A stretch of 64,000 bases of DNA, taken from NCBI RefSeq assembly GCF_014698505.1, contig NZ_JACJTD010000002.1:62001-126000 (forward strand). Reading direction: 5' to 3'. Within the stretch, counting starts at the first letter, position 1; the number at the start of each line of letters is the position of its first letter. Below the pieces are notes generated by a model. It was not told where the DNA came from, ran no database searches, and saw only the letters and a program-made list of their open reading frames with translations. Both the position numbers and the translations under genes were made by a program. The DNA comes from Nostoc foliaceum FACHB-393 (GTDB lineage Bacteria; Cyanobacteriota; Cyanobacteriia; Cyanobacteriales; Nostocaceae). Of the stretch, positions 15,838 through 25,416 are shown in pieces.

Positions 15838-18800
15838 TTAATCTGCCCCTTCAATTGGTGCAAAACCTTGGCGCTGAATATTTTCTGTCACCGCGCGTGG
15901 TTCCAGGAATTGTAGGAGGTAATCAGGGCCACCTGCTTTAGAACCTACTCCAGAAAGTTTGAATCCGCCAAAGGGTTGCCGTCCAACGATCGCTCCGGTA
16001 ATATTACGGTTGATATACAAATTACCGACTTCAAATTCTACCTGCGCCTGCTGAATGTGCGAAGGTGTTCTAGAATAAAGTCCTCCAGTCAAAGCGTAGT
16101 TTGTACCATTGGCAACTGTTAGTGCTTCCTGGAAATCTTTCACCCGAATTACCGCCAGCACAGGGCCAAAAATTTCTTGCTGGGAAATTACTGCATTTGG
16201 CGAGACTTCGCTAAAGATGACAGGCCCGATAAAATATCCTTGTTCGGGTGCTGGTAGTTCTAAGGCTAGTTGTGCTTCTGCCTTACCCTTCTCAATATAC
16301 TCGCGGATGCGATCGCGGGCATTAGCATCAATCACCGGCCCAACTTGTGTACTCGGTAACTCTGCTTCCCCAATGTTCAAGGATTTTGTCGCTTCCACCA
16401 ACCGCTGCACAAAAGCATCATAAATCGGTTGCAGCACAATCACCCTGGAAGCAGCAGAACATTTTTGGCCGCTGTAACCAAATGCCGACTGCACTACCCC
16501 CACAACAGCTTGGTCTAAATCAGCACTTTCATCGACAATAATGGCATTCTTACCACCCATTTCAGCAATCACCCGTTTCATGTGCTTTTGTCCGGGTTTT
16601 AAAGTTGCCGCTTCCGCGTAAATTCTACAGCCAACTTCCTGAGAACCAGTAAAAGCAATTACATGAGTATCTGGATGATTTACCAAATAAGCGCCGACTT
16701 GCGAACCCTTCCCAGGTACGTATTGAAATACACCTTTTGGAAAGCCAGCCTCGATTAAGATTTCTGTAAGTTTTGCCGTAATTACAGAAGATGTTTCCGC
16801 AGGTTTGAGGAGAGTACAATTGCCTGAAACTAAAGCTGCGACAGTCATTCCACAAGCGATCGCTAGCGGAAAATTCCAGGGTGAAATAACTACAGCAATC
16901 CCTCGTGGCTGGTAAATATAACGATTAGTTTCACCAGGAATGTCGTAATTCACACCTTCTTCTAGCCGTTCAATCTCATCAGCGTAGTAACGACAAAAGT
17001 CTATCGCTTCCGAAACCTCTCCATCGGCTTCCTTAACTGGTTTCCCAACTTCCAAAACTATCCAAGCTGAAAGTTCGGCGCGGCGGAGTTCCATCAAATC
17101 ACCCGCTTTCCGCAAAATATCAGCGCGTTGTTTAGCTGGTGTTTTCCTCCATCCAGGAAACGCCGCTTTAGCAGCTTGCATCGCCTGTTCAGCTTGTTCA
17201 ACACTAATCAACCCAACTTTACCGATTACTTCACTGAAATTAGAAGGATTGAGAGAATCAACAAATTCCGGCGTATTAACATATTCGCCATTAATTAGGG
17301 GTAAATAAGTTTTCCCCAACTGTTGACGAACGCTTTGGAAAGCTTGCGCCATCTTCCTTCTCACCTCTTCCTCAGCGTAATCGGTATCAGCCGCACCGAG
17401 GAAATGAGAGTGAGCAGTTTGGAGAGACGCGATTAATCGCGTCTGTACGTTAGGAGTTAAAGAGTTTTTTTCTTCTTTGACAATCGGCGGCGCTAATAAT
17501 TCCTCAATCGGTCGATTTTCGAGATTTTGCCGTAAGAAAGAACTATTAGCTGTATTTTCCAACAACCGCCGAATTAAATACGCCATTCCAGGTAATAATT
17601 CACCGTAGGGACAGTAAACTCTGACTCGATAACCCCTGTCAACCAACGCCTTTGCAACTTTATCACCCATACCGTAGAGGACTTGCAATTCAAAGCGACG
17701 GCGAGGGACATTTAAACTTTCAGCTATGGCAATGGCGCGAGAGTGCGATCGCACATTATGGCTACCAATGGCAGAATACACATATTGATGATTTTCTAAC
17801 AACAACTGAGTGATGGTTTCAAAGTTAACATCAGTTGCCGCTTTATCGTTGTAAACTGGCTGCGGCCAATGCTTCTGCGCTGCTTTGATGGTTTCTTGAT
17901 CCCAATACGCGCCTTTTACCAAACGGATTGTCAGGGGATAACCACGTTCTTTCAACCAAGAAATTAGGTCATTGGTATCTTGTTCACTATCACGCAGATA
18001 TGCTTGGATTGTCATGCCAATATCTGTGCGTTGCCGAAACTCTTCTTCTAGTAAGAGTTTTTTCAAGATGCTGAGAGTTATGTCTTTATAGGCATACTGT
18101 TCCATATCAAAATGCACAGCTGCGCCCAACTCTTTAGCACGACGTAAGAGAATCCGAATGCGATCGCTAACTCGCTCCTCACTACCTTTAGCATCTAATG
18201 GGTCAAATTGAGAATAAAACGCCGTTAATTTAACAGAAACCTGAACTTTTGGTATTGGTTCGCCATCAGCCTCATCAATAGCCGGTATAGCTGTCCAATT
18301 CTTCGATGCTTCCACCAACTGTTGCATTAATTCTAGATAGCGTTCTAGATAAGATTGCGCTTCGGCTTCGGTAATTACTGCTTCACCAAGTAAGTCGATG
18401 GTGAAAGCCATTTTTTCTTTTCGCAGTCGTTCAACTGTTTTGATGACTTGTTTAATATTTTCCCCAGAAATATATTTATGGGCAAGAGTTTCAACCGCTG
18501 TACCAACAGTTGTAGCAGCAACTTGTCCTGGCATCGAGTCGGGGTTAGCAAAGTTTAGCATTCCCTTCAAAGCTGCCGGTAATTCTACAGATTCATCTCC
18601 TAAATATTCTTGTAAATGTGAGGCAATTTCTGATTTACTGTGCAAAGCAGGTAGCGTATCTATAAAGCGAAATAGTTGCACCCGCAACCCAGGATTACTC
18701 ATCGCCCAAGCTAGTAATTTATCATCCCAGCGCATTTGATCCCGCAGGGAAGAAAAAAACGAACGATTTTCCTGCGTTGCTGCGAGAAGTTGTTTAGCAA

Positions 18801-18849
18801 TTTCTTGGGTTTTAGCTTCGTAGGCGCTTGTTTGTACTTGTAATACCAC
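15838..18849 (-). CDS. putA: Bifunctional proline dehydrogenase / L-glutamate gamma-semialdehyde dehydrogenase
   Basis: 1003 residues. The N-terminal half holds the FAD-dependent proline dehydrogenase barrel with VSVKLTAFYSQFDPLD, IRLVKGAYWDQE and YGMGDKVAKAL. The C-terminal half is an aldehyde dehydrogenase: ISPWNFPLAIACG, FTGSQEVG, EMGGKNAI, catalytic Cys in YSGQKCSAASR, and EIFGPVLAV. Together they oxidise proline to glutamate with channelled intermediate. There is no N-terminal ribbon-helix-helix DNA-binding domain, so it is not a self-regulating PutA. A palindromic repeat (17424-17443) is translated in the linker between the halves (NVQTRLIASLQ), after residue ~470. The 270 bases upstream hold no gene. 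Confidence 0.94.
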   Translation of the reverse strand: MVLQVQTSAYEAKTQEIAKQLLAATQENRSFFSSLRDQMRWDDKLLAWAMSNPGLRVQLFRFIDTLPALHSKSEIASHLQEYLGDESVELPAALKGMLNFANPDSMPGQVAATTVGTAVETLAHKYISGENIKQVIKTVERLRKEKMAFTIDLLGEAVITEAEAQSYLERYLELMQQLVEASKNWTAIPAIDEADGEPIPKVQVSVKLTAFYSQFDPLDAKGSEERVSDRIRILLRRAKELGAAVHFDMEQYAYKDITLSILKKLLLEEEFRQRTDIGMTIQAYLRDSEQDTNDLISWLKERGYPLTIRLVKGAYWDQETIKAAQKHWPQPVYNDKAATDVNFETITQLLLENHQYVYSAIGSHNVRSHSRAIAIAESLNVPRRRFELQVLYGMGDKVAKALVDRGYRVRVYCPYGELLPGMAYLIRRLLENTANSSFLRQNLENRPIEELLAPPIVKEEKNSLTPNVQTRLIASLQTAHSHFLGAADTDYAEEEVRRKMAQAFQSVRQQLGKTYLPLINGEYVNTPEFVDSLNPSNFSEVIGKVGLISVEQAEQAMQAAKAAFPGWRKTPAKQRADILRKAGDLMELRRAELSAWIVLEVGKPVKEADGEVSEAIDFCRYYADEIERLEEGVNYDIPGETNRYIYQPRGIAVVISPWNFPLAIACGMTVAALVSGNCTLLKPAETSSVITAKLTEILIEAGFPKGVFQYVPGKGSQVGAYLVNHPDTHVIAFTGSQEVGCRIYAEAATLKPGQKHMKRVIAEMGGKNAIIVDESADLDQAVVGVVQSAFGYSGQKCSAASRVIVLQPIYDAFVQRLVEATKSLNIGEAELPSTQVGPVIDANARDRIREYIEKGKAEAQLALELPAPEQGYFIGPVIFSEVSPNAVISQQEIFGPVLAVIRVKDFQEALTVANGTNYALTGGLYSRTPSHIQQAQVEFEVGNLYINRNITGAIVGRQPFGGFKLSGVGSKAGGPDYLLQFLEPRAVTENIQRQGFAPIEGAD
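17424..17443. repeat. AGACGCGAT palindrome inside putA
   Basis: Same 20-base palindrome as at 7554-7573, here within the coding sequence, encoding part of QTRLIASLQ on the minus strand. It falls between the proline dehydrogenase and aldehyde dehydrogenase halves, where an insertion is tolerable. Confidence 0.85.
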
Positions 18850-19121
18850 TGATAGTAAACTCCTTAATTAAGGCAAGGCTTTTTGTACAAAGCCTGTGTC
18901 TTCTATTTTGACGCTTTCATTTAGCTGTCACCATATTTAGTGGGGAGTAAAGAAGGGAATAGGTTACAGGGTACAGATTATTCCCTATAACCTCTCACCT
19001 GTCTCCTCTCCCCTAATCACAATGCCCAATTGAATAACAAATGTTATCCTTTTGTTGATCTATTTCTAACTTGATTGACAGATGTTGCAACACAAGAGAT
19101 TAGCTCAGTCATACTAAGAGT

Positions 19122-19787
19122 GTGAATACTACATTTATGCCTACAGAAAACCTCACGCATATTTTATTTTCTAACTGGAAACACACACTCCAACTCTTTG
19201 GCGTTGACCAGATAGCGGCTGATAAAGCCTTTAATCCTTTGGTTGCAGCTTACTCTACCCCTAATCGCTACTACCATACACTGAAACACATTGATCACGT
19301 CCTCAGCACAATTCAGATTTTACAAGGCTACACCAACAACCTAGCTGCTGTTCAACTAGCTGCCTGGTTCCACGATGTAGTATATAACACTGAAGCTCAA
19401 GATAATGAAGAACGAAGTGCAGACTATGCTTTGGAATTGCTGAGTAATTTGGGTATTCCAGAAAGTACCATAGCTACTGTCACCCGTCTTATTCTGAACA
19501 CTAAAGATCACCAAGCTGCGGTAGATGATTGTGATAGCCAAGTTTTACTTGATGCAGATTTAGCGATTTTGGCTACTAACCAAGTGCAGTATGGAGAATA
19601 CACTCATGCCATTCGCCAGGAATATAGCTGGGTGTCAGAGGCAGAGTATATCACAGGTCGTCAGCAGGTTTTAGAACGATTTTTAAAGCGATCGCGTATC
19701 TACTTTACGCCTTTAATGTTAGAGTTCGCCGAACCATCTGCTCGTGGCAATATCCAGGGAGAAATTCACTCTTTGTTGTCTCGTTAG
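19122..19787 (+). CDS. HD-domain predicted metal-dependent phosphohydrolase
   Basis: 221 residues from GTG 19122. HD-fold metal ligands are visible: HTLKHIDHVL (first His block), AAWFHDVVYN (HD doublet), and LLDADLAIL (distal Asp). This matches the stand-alone HD family usually annotated as predicted HD superfamily hydrolase. Soluble, no signal peptide. The substrate is unknown; a nucleotide or phosphate ester is likely from the fold. An in-frame ATG lies five codons in (19137) as an alternative start. Starts 272 bases after the divergent putA start. Confidence 0.8.
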   Translation: MNTTFMPTENLTHILFSNWKHTLQLFGVDQIAADKAFNPLVAAYSTPNRYYHTLKHIDHVLSTIQILQGYTNNLAAVQLAAWFHDVVYNTEAQDNEERSADYALELLSNLGIPESTIATVTRLILNTKDHQAAVDDCDSQVLLDADLAILATNQVQYGEYTHAIRQEYSWVSEAEYITGRQQVLERFLKRSRIYFTPLMLEFAEPSARGNIQGEIHSLLSR

Positions 19788-19903
19788 CTTTATCACTGTT
19801 AGTAGCATGAAATTTTTTCTATATGAATTAGGGGAGAGCGATTTCCCTCCAATTCTGGGAACTCTAAAAATGGCGGTTACTGACAAACATTACTACAATT
19901 TTG

Positions 19904-20626
19904 ATGAGAACTCTTCAACAATCACCCTCACTTAGGGCAGTATTCCAACAAAAAATCGACACCAAAAAATCTACCAAACACCAAGAAATTCATGAAAGAT
20001 TAGGTGATGGCTTTTTAGGTGGGTTGGGTTCATTCATGTTTGAATTTAACCAAGCAAGAAATAAATTCAAAGGCAATATGGGGGAATGGGGAGTATCACT
20101 ACTTTTGCAATCTTTCCCCGATACATGGGTGATATTTAATAATGCTTTAATCCCCACTAGCTCAGGCTCTCTAACGGAAATAGACCATTTAATTATCGGT
20201 GAAAGTGGTGTTTTTTTAGTAGAGGTCAAAACCTGGAAAGGTTCATTTAGCGCTTATAAAGATAAATGGAAACGGCGTGAAGGTAACAATTGGGTAGCAG
20301 TTGACAATAGTCCCACTTCTCAAAGTATTTATCATCAAAAAATGTTTAGTCAGTGGATTACTTCATTAATGCCTAACCTTCCTAATGGGTTTGTTGCGGC
20401 TCCAGTAGTTTTCCCAATTGCTAAATGGATAGGAGCAAATGATTGCTCAGTTCCAGTTTTACAAGGTATCCCTGCACTGCTACAGATGATAAATAGTTCT
20501 CCTGATTGTTTAGCACCAATACAAGTACAGGCAATTACCCAAGCCGTTGAAAACTTGATACTGACTACAAACACTAAACCGATTCCTAAGCCTAAACCTG
20601 TTAAGCGCCAGAATCCTATAATTTGA
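19904..20626 (+). CDS. NERD-domain protein (nuclease-related)
   Basis: 240 residues from ATG 19904. After a short charged N-terminus the NERD core is seen: GNMGEWGVSLLL, then LTEIDHLIIGESGVFLVEVKTWKG, in which D, E and K of the IDH...EVK pattern are the restriction-endonuclease-like catalytic set. NERD proteins are predicted nucleases, usually of unknown role, some in phage or stress settings. The C-terminus ends in a proline/lysine tail (KPIPKPKPVKRQ) that could bind nucleic acid. It is a single gene, 116 bases after the HD gene and convergent with cpcF. Confidence 0.85.
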   Translation: MRTLQQSPSLRAVFQQKIDTKKSTKHQEIHERLGDGFLGGLGSFMFEFNQARNKFKGNMGEWGVSLLLQSFPDTWVIFNNALIPTSSGSLTEIDHLIIGESGVFLVEVKTWKGSFSAYKDKWKRREGNNWVAVDNSPTSQSIYHQKMFSQWITSLMPNLPNGFVAAPVVFPIAKWIGANDCSVPVLQGIPALLQMINSSPDCLAPIQVQAITQAVENLILTTNTKPIPKPKPVKRQNPII

Positions 20627-20748
20627 GTTTATTAAGTGCGTGAGGGTTAGGCAGAAGGCTTGGCCATTGATGTGTACGGCGGCAATATGCCAATAGTCGC
20701 TGCCTTCTCCCTCTGGTATCACTTATAAATTTGTTGGAAATCCCTTAG

Positions 20749-21468
20749 TTAACGTCTGCCACCGCCACGATGAGGCACTTCAGTCTCGTGTAGCTTTCTT
20801 TTAGGTGCAAAGACTTCTTGATATTGCTGCTGCTGAATTTTTTCCTGTGCAAACTTGACACGGGTACGAACTCCGAGATCAACATCTGTATCGAAAATTT
20901 GCTGAAGTTGATTTGTAATGCGCGACGCTTGATCGGGTAAGGTGACTACTATGGCAATGGCTAGTGTTTCTAAACTCGTCACTACTGCATAGCGCACTAC
21001 CCACTCTGGATCTTGAGAAATGAGTAATAGCGCCTCTAATACCTGAGTCTGAATAGATTCTAGTTTTTCAGGCGCTACTTGATGCCAGCGCAAAGTGCCT
21101 AATCCCCTGGCAGCGGCCCGCCGCACACTCAGGGAAAAATCGGTTTTTGCTGCCTCTAACAATGTATCCAGCGCCCGGACATCGCCAATTCCCGCTAAGG
21201 CACGAATAGCCCAGGCTCTAGCGCCGTAGTTGTAGTCATCAATGAGTTGCAATAGTGGCGGTACTGCAACTTCCCCGATCGCAATCAGTCCATCTACCGC
21301 CGCCACCGCCGCCCCTGGATTGTTGTAGCCCAAAGCTGCAATGAGAGTAGGAACAGCTTCCTCTATACCAGCTGCTGCTAACTCCTGAACTGCGTCTAAT
21401 AAGCGATCCGAGGAATCTGCTTCTTCTACAGCACGGATCAATATTTGGGCAAGTTCACTGTTATTCAT
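20749..21468 (-). CDS. cpcF: Phycocyanin alpha phycocyanobilin lyase subunit CpcF
   Basis: 239 residues built of HEAT-like/PBS-lyase repeats: AVPTLIAALGYNNPGAAVAAVDGL, VPPLLQLIDDYNYGARAWAIRALAGIGD and SVRRAAARGLGTLRWHQV are the conserved blocks. CpcF pairs with CpcE to attach phycocyanobilin to Cys84 of the phycocyanin alpha subunit. It is the last gene of the operon, separated from cpcE by 170 bases that hold a long GC-rich hairpin, so its level may be lowered or uncoupled. Ends with a basic, Gly-rich tail. Confidence 0.92.
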   Translation of the reverse strand: MNNSELAQILIRAVEEADSSDRLLDAVQELAAAGIEEAVPTLIAALGYNNPGAAVAAVDGLIAIGEVAVPPLLQLIDDYNYGARAWAIRALAGIGDVRALDTLLEAAKTDFSLSVRRAAARGLGTLRWHQVAPEKLESIQTQVLEALLLISQDPEWVVRYAVVTSLETLAIAIVVTLPDQASRITNQLQQIFDTDVDLGVRTRVKFAQEKIQQQQYQEVFAPKRKLHETEVPHRGGGRR

Positions 21469-21535
21469 AATAATTTTTCATGTGTAATTAGTCGTCAGCC
21501 AATTGTAGCTTAAGTTATCAGTATTTGACATCATA

Positions 21536-21581
21536 CATAAACCCCCTAGCCCTGATTTTGCAGTAGGGTTGGGGGTTTATG
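21536..21581. repeat. Long hairpin repeat between cpcE and cpcF
   Basis: CATAAACCCCC (21536-21546) pairs with GGGGGTTTATG (21571-21581), and the inner TAGCCCT and AGGGTT sides extend the stem almost to a small AT loop. No long T-run follows on either strand. It resembles the mobile C/G-rich cyanobacterial hairpins such as the one inside pbpC (39611-39678) and could attenuate read-through into cpcF. Confidence 0.7.
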
Positions 21582-21638
21582 TGTGGTGAACATTTGGTTT
21601 AAAGGTATTAATGACAACTCATCATCTAGAATTTATGA

Positions 21639-22484
21639 CTACAACAGCGAGTCCATCAAATGCATCACTTTAATCGCACCTTCTGACAAAATGCTTGGTG
21701 TTATGTGATTGACTTGATGTTCTAGTAATCCTTTCAGAGAAATTAGCTTTAGGCTATTTTCCGCAAGAGTCTGTGCGATCGCATCTGCTGCGGGTAGATA
21801 CCCAATCGCTCCCAAATCTGCCAACACTGCCCGACGCAATTGCAATTTCTCACCCGCTAAAGCTTGTACCAACCGTTCTCCATAAACTGGTTCTTGGGTT
21901 AATTGATACATCGCTCGTGCAGCAGCATATTGCACCAATTCGATTGGATGCTCTAAAAATGGCTTTACTAAAGGGATGAACTCAGTTGCCCTCAAAGTTC
22001 CCAAGGCTTCTAAGAGGGCATCGTAGGGTTGAGATAAATCAGGCTGCTCTGATACAAGCTGCTCTCCCTGTAAACCTAGTCTTAATAGATTGATCAGGGC
22101 AGGAATGCAAACCGGATCGCCTAGCATTTCTAAGGATTGAACCGCTGCTTCGCGCACATAAAAATCTGAGCAGTCTAAACACACAATTAAAGGTAACACT
22201 GCTTGGCGATCGCCTAGTTTCCCTAAGGCCCTAGCTGCGTTCCGTCGCAGAGGATATCCGCCTTCTGGTGTTCTGTCGGCTTCATCCTCTAACGCTTTGA
22301 TCAGTGCTGTAATCGCAGCTGCTTCACCTATGCGAAATCGGCCCAACCACCAAGCAGCATAAAACCGCAGACCTAAATCTGCACTTTCAAGATTAGCGAT
22401 CGCTTGCTCTACTGTTAAAGATTCACCGTCGGCATTGTCACCTATTGGTGATAAATCTTCAATTTTCTGCGGACTGGGATTCAT
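21639..22484 (-). CDS. cpcE: Phycocyanin alpha phycocyanobilin lyase subunit CpcE
   Basis: 281 residues from ATG 22482-22484 (MNPSPQKIEDLSP); a longer frame to 22529 is less likely because it runs deeper into cpcD. HEAT-like repeats: LTVEQAIANLESADLGLRFYAAWWLGRFR, PLRRNAARALGKLGD, DFYVREAAVQSLEMLGD and others; the AWWLGRFR block is the CpcE hallmark. With CpcF it forms the heterodimeric lyase acting on CpcA Cys84. It overlaps the end of cpcD by 26 bases, implying translational coupling. Confidence 0.92.
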   Translation of the reverse strand: MNPSPQKIEDLSPIGDNADGESLTVEQAIANLESADLGLRFYAAWWLGRFRIGEAAAITALIKALEDEADRTPEGGYPLRRNAARALGKLGDRQAVLPLIVCLDCSDFYVREAAVQSLEMLGDPVCIPALINLLRLGLQGEQLVSEQPDLSQPYDALLEALGTLRATEFIPLVKPFLEHPIELVQYAAARAMYQLTQEPVYGERLVQALAGEKLQLRRAVLADLGAIGYLPAADAIAQTLAENSLKLISLKGLLEHQVNHITPSILSEGAIKVMHLMDSLL

Positions 22485-22737
22485 GAGAAGAATGATCGCT
22501 CTGTTCGCTATCTGTTTTAGCCTCAGCATTCAATGGCTGAATACTGACTATTCTGCCACCCAAGCGAGTAATTCGCTGCATTTCTTGATTCATCCGATTT
22601 TCAGGCACCGTGATAAACACGCTGCCACTAGAACGAATGGGATAGCCGACTTTTTCCGTTTCTTCGCTTTGGCGCAGACCAACTACTTCATAGCGGAAGG
22701 AGCGATTACTATTTCTACCACTAATTTGTCCAAGCAT
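22459..22737 (-). CDS. cpcD: Phycobilisome small rod-capping linker CpcD
   Basis: 92 residues. The CpcD fold is seen as SFRYEVVGLRQSEET, IRSSGSVFITVPENRMNQEMQRI and LGGRIVSIQPL. The protein caps the outer end of phycocyanin rods and limits their length. The last ~20 residues, a Ser/His/Glu-rich tail (SEQSDHSSHESQSAEN), go beyond the usual ~80-residue length. Its 3' end overlaps cpcE, and a 96-base spacer of CAATGACTAATGAC-type repeats separates it from the linker gene upstream. Confidence 0.9.
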   Translation of the reverse strand: MLGQISGRNSNRSFRYEVVGLRQSEETEKVGYPIRSSGSVFITVPENRMNQEMQRITRLGGRIVSIQPLNAEAKTDSEQSDHSSHESQSAEN

Positions 22738-22833
22738 AAACCAACTCCAAATTTATAAATCGAAGTTGTCATTAGTCTTTTGTCTTTTGCCAATTACCAA
22801 TGACTAATGACCAATGACTAATGACCATTGACA

Positions 22834-23703
22834 CTAAAGCGGCTTCACACTGGCGATTTTACCACCTTGTTTTACCACTCTCTGGAAGTAACTAGATAGT
22901 TCTTCATAAGGTATAACTACAGCTTGATTGACACGGCGGGTGCTAGGATAGCCAGCTCCAAAAACGCCTGCTACTTCAACGCGGTAGAGTCTGCCTTCTT
23001 TGCCAAAAGTTCCTGCACCACCAAAGGTACTGTTGGGGGTAACGCCTTTTCCAGGAGCAACGTAGGAAAAACCTGAAGGGCCACCAGATGGAGGAACAAC
23101 AACAGATGCACTATTACGACCTAGTTCGGCAGCAAGGCGAGAGGAATTGCCTTTGAGTTGGGAGGTATCGCTACTAGCATAGCCGCGATAAAGTTGGAAT
23201 ATCCGGCTAAATCCAACAGTTTTTTGACCTGTTTGAGTTGCAAAGCCGCGATAGAAAGGCACAATATTTTCACCAAAGCTACTTTGATACTCTGGCGAAT
23301 CAATATAGGAATCAATGTCGGCTTCATATCCCTTGGTTTGATACAAGTCTAAGTGATAGACTACCTCAGACTCATCATAGGGAGCACGACCCAACAAATG
23401 TTTATAGTTCAGTTCAATGACGCGAGTTTGAAAACTGTTGTAGAAAAATTTGGTTTTGTACAGTTCTGATTTAGCTACTTGACGTACAAACTCTTGGACT
23501 GTAATTTTTCCATCGCGCAGAATAGATTCAGCACTTGTGAGGCGCTCAGATTTCATTAAGTAATCGTTGCCCAACAATTGACGATAGACGGCAGTAATTA
23601 CTCTCTCTATATCTTCTTTAGTTGCATTTGGACGCAATTCTACAGGAGAGTTATCACTAAAAGCTTCTGTTCCCAGACGGGAAGCTGCTGTTGTAATAGC
23701 CAT
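22834..23703 (-). CDS. cpcC1: Phycocyanin-associated rod linker, CpcC1 (CpcI) type
   Basis: 289 residues. PBS linker domain at about 20-180 with [46 protein letters not shown] and [34 protein letters not shown] (only short blocks are diagnostic: [22 protein letters not shown]); CpcD-like domain at about 235-289 with [11 protein letters not shown] and [13 protein letters not shown]. The start [15 protein letters not shown] is the standard CpcC1 opening. It joins phycocyanin hexamers in the rod. Only one internal Met and no Cys. Confidence 0.92.
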   Translation of the reverse strand: MAITTAASRLGTEAFSDNSPVELRPNATKEDIERVITAVYRQLLGNDYLMKSERLTSAESILRDGKITVQEFVRQVAKSELYKTKFFYNSFQTRVIELNYKHLLGRAPYDESEVVYHLDLYQTKGYEADIDSYIDSPEYQSSFGENIVPFYRGFATQTGQKTVGFSRIFQLYRGYASSDTSQLKGNSSRLAAELGRNSASVVVPPSGGPSGFSYVAPGKGVTPNSTFGGAGTFGKEGRLYRVEVAGVFGAGYPSTRRVNQAVVIPYEELSSYFQRVVKQGGKIASVKPL

Positions 23704-23868
23704 TGGTAATTTTCCTTTTGTAATTTAGTAATTGGTAAAAGTGAGGAGTTAGGTGTTAACAGCTGAGAGTTGGGGTATAGTTAGGAATTCAAAACTCATA
23801 ACTTCTAACTTCTAACTCCTCACTCCTCACCGAACTCCTAACTCCTCACTTAATTCCCGATTCCCTAT
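23704..23868. repeat. Heptad-repeat spacer between the two rod linker genes
   Basis: About 23745-23850 is made of AACTTCT, AACTCCT and CACTCCT heptads in tandem (STRR type). It interrupts the operon between cpcC2 and cpcC1 without a recognisable terminator. Being inside a highly transcribed operon, it becomes part of the mRNA. Confidence 0.7.
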
Positions 23869-24681
23869 TTATACGGCAGTAATGCTAATAACCTTACTGC
23901 CCTTACGATTAAGCTGCTGCAATTTACTAGAAAGTTGCTCGTAGGGAACGAGTAACTCCGCAGTACCGCGCCGCACTACAGCTGAGTTTGGAGAAGCTGC
24001 TTGTAGTACTCTAATCCGGTATGTTTCTCCTCGACCACCTGTTGAGAGACCTGTTAAGGCTCCTGTAGAGACTGGGTAGATAGGTGAAGCCAGATTCTTA
24101 GCTACTTCCCAAGTTAGCCGTCCTTGTTTTTGCCCTTGAGCGCGATCGCTATTGGCATAACCCCGATACAGTTGGAATAGTCGGCTATAGCCAACATTTT
24201 TCTGCCCTACTTGGCTTTGAAAGCCACGATAGTATGGGACAATATTTTCGCCAAAGCTTTCTTGATATTCTTGCGAGTCTATGTATGAGTTAATCTCAGC
24301 TTCGTAACCTTGTGAGTTGTAAAGCTCAACGTGGTACGAAATTTCTGACTCATCTTCGGGGGCACGACCCAATAAATGCTTATAATTCAACTCGATAAAT
24401 CGAATTTGCGAGTTTGAATGGAAAAACTTCTCCCGATATAGTTCCGACTGAGCAATGGCTAGCACAAACCCCCGAACTGAAATCACACCTTGCTGCAACA
24501 GTGATTCTGCACTGACAAGACGCTCTCCTTCCAGCAGGTATGAATTTCCCAAAACTTGACGGTAAGCTGCTCGGATGATCACTTGCACATCCGCTTCTGT
24601 TCTATCGGGACGTAGTTCTGCCAGTCCTGAGTTTTCAAAGGCTCCAATTCCTAGCCTTGTGGCTTGTCCCAAAGCTGCCAT
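23869..24681 (-). CDS. cpcC2: Phycocyanin-associated rod linker, CpcC2 (CpcH) type
   Basis: 270 residues. PBS linker domain with [40 protein letters not shown] and [10 protein letters not shown]-terminal CpcD-like domain with ETYRIRVLQ and [19 protein letters not shown]. By its short inter-domain part and its place right after cpcA it matches CpcC2, giving the order B-A-C2-C1-D seen in Synechocystis. It contains no Cys and no Met other than the initiator (the family's usual YLM is YLL here). Confidence 0.92.
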   Translation of the reverse strand: MAALGQATRLGIGAFENSGLAELRPDRTEADVQVIIRAAYRQVLGNSYLLEGERLVSAESLLQQGVISVRGFVLAIAQSELYREKFFHSNSQIRFIELNYKHLLGRAPEDESEISYHVELYNSQGYEAEINSYIDSQEYQESFGENIVPYYRGFQSQVGQKNVGYSRLFQLYRGYANSDRAQGQKQGRLTWEVAKNLASPIYPVSTGALTGLSTGGRGETYRIRVLQAASPNSAVVRRGTAELLVPYEQLSSKLQQLNRKGSKVISITAV

Positions 24682-24770
24682 TTTTAAACCTCCTCAGTTT
24701 TAACTGCAAAACTGAAAACTTTTTAGAAAAATTTTTTCTAGTCTTTTAACAGTCTTTTGAAAATAAAACT

Positions 24771-24831
24771 GCCCAGAAAGGTAAACCAACTCCTAGCTAT
24801 CTGCCAACAGAGCTTGTTTTCCTTTCCGGGC
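24771..24831 (-). terminator. Hairpin after cpcA, likely attenuator or mRNA stabiliser
   Basis: On the minus strand GCCCGGAAAGG (24831-24821) can pair with CCTTTCTGGGC (24781-24771), 11 pairs with one G-U, followed by AGTTTTATTTTC. It lies 14 bases beyond the cpcA stop and before cpcC2. In cyanobacterial cpc operons such a hairpin behind cpcA gives an abundant short cpcBA message and a rarer full transcript (known for the group; inferred here). Confidence 0.75.
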
Positions 24832-24844
24832 TAAATACACTCTA

Positions 24845-25333
24845 TTAGCTTAGAGCGTTAATTGCGTAGTCGATGTAGGAATTAGCTTCTACAGCAGGGT
24901 CACCACTTAGACCGTGGTTAGCCTTGATGTACTTGAGAGCTTCAACGTACCAGCTGGGAGATAGATCGAAAGTGCGGTTGATTTCAGCCAAGCCAGAAAT
25001 CAAGAAGTCATCCAAGGGGCCCGTACCACCGACAACTAAGGAATAGGTAACGATCCGCAGGTAGTAGCCGATGTCACGCGCACACTTTGCTTTACCAGTG
25101 CTGGTAGAAGCGAAGTTAGGACCTTGTTGTTGAGTTGTGTAGGGGAACTTGTTGTACACCGCTTGAGCAGCGCCTTCTGTCAAACGTTGAGCATTAGCAG
25201 ACAAGCTTTTTGCTGCTTCTAAGCTAGCTGGAGCTTGACGGAAACGACCAAAAGCGGTTTGAATTTCTGTGCTGGAGAGAAAGCGACCTTGAGAATCTGC
25301 TGCTGCAACTGCTTCGGTAAGAGGTGTCTTCAT
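24845..25333 (-). CDS. cpcA: C-phycocyanin alpha subunit
   Basis: 162 residues. Chromophore site is C84 in [14 protein letters not shown]; the ending [21 protein letters not shown] and [10 protein letters not shown] is standard. It binds one phycocyanobilin and forms alpha-beta monomers that stack into rods. Striking composition: the only Met is the initiator and the only Cys is C84. Positions that are Met or Cys in phycocyanins I remember are replaced, for example RIVTYS for RMVTYC and GPLDD for GPMDE. Good Shine-Dalgarno (AGGGAGAT) upstream; 83 bases after cpcB. Confidence 0.95.
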   Translation of the reverse strand: MKTPLTEAVAAADSQGRFLSSTEIQTAFGRFRQAPASLEAAKSLSANAQRLTEGAAQAVYNKFPYTTQQQGPNFASTSTGKAKCARDIGYYLRIVTYSLVVGGTGPLDDFLISGLAEINRTFDLSPSWYVEALKYIKANHGLSGDPAVEANSYIDYAINALS

Positions 25334-25416
25334 GGGTTTAGTATCTCCCTATTTACAATTTTGTTGAAATTTGTTTTGTCTAACTGACAGTTGTCAGTCA
25401 ATAGTCTCGAACGGGT

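Noticed and set aside
19807..19935. Small ORF MKFFLYELGESDFPPI... of 42 residues overlapping the NERD gene start
   Set aside because: It overlaps the NERD start in another frame, has no clear Shine-Dalgarno and no recognisable family; it could be real but I cannot support it.
20510..20722. Minus-strand ORF reading IPEGEGSDYWHIAAVHINGQA
   Set aside because: Half of it lies over the NERD gene in the other strand and it has no family I recognise; possibly debris, not a supported gene.
23745..23850. Tandem repeats that might be a CRISPR array
   Set aside because: Units are 7 bases, contiguous and without unique spacers; they are STRR heptads.
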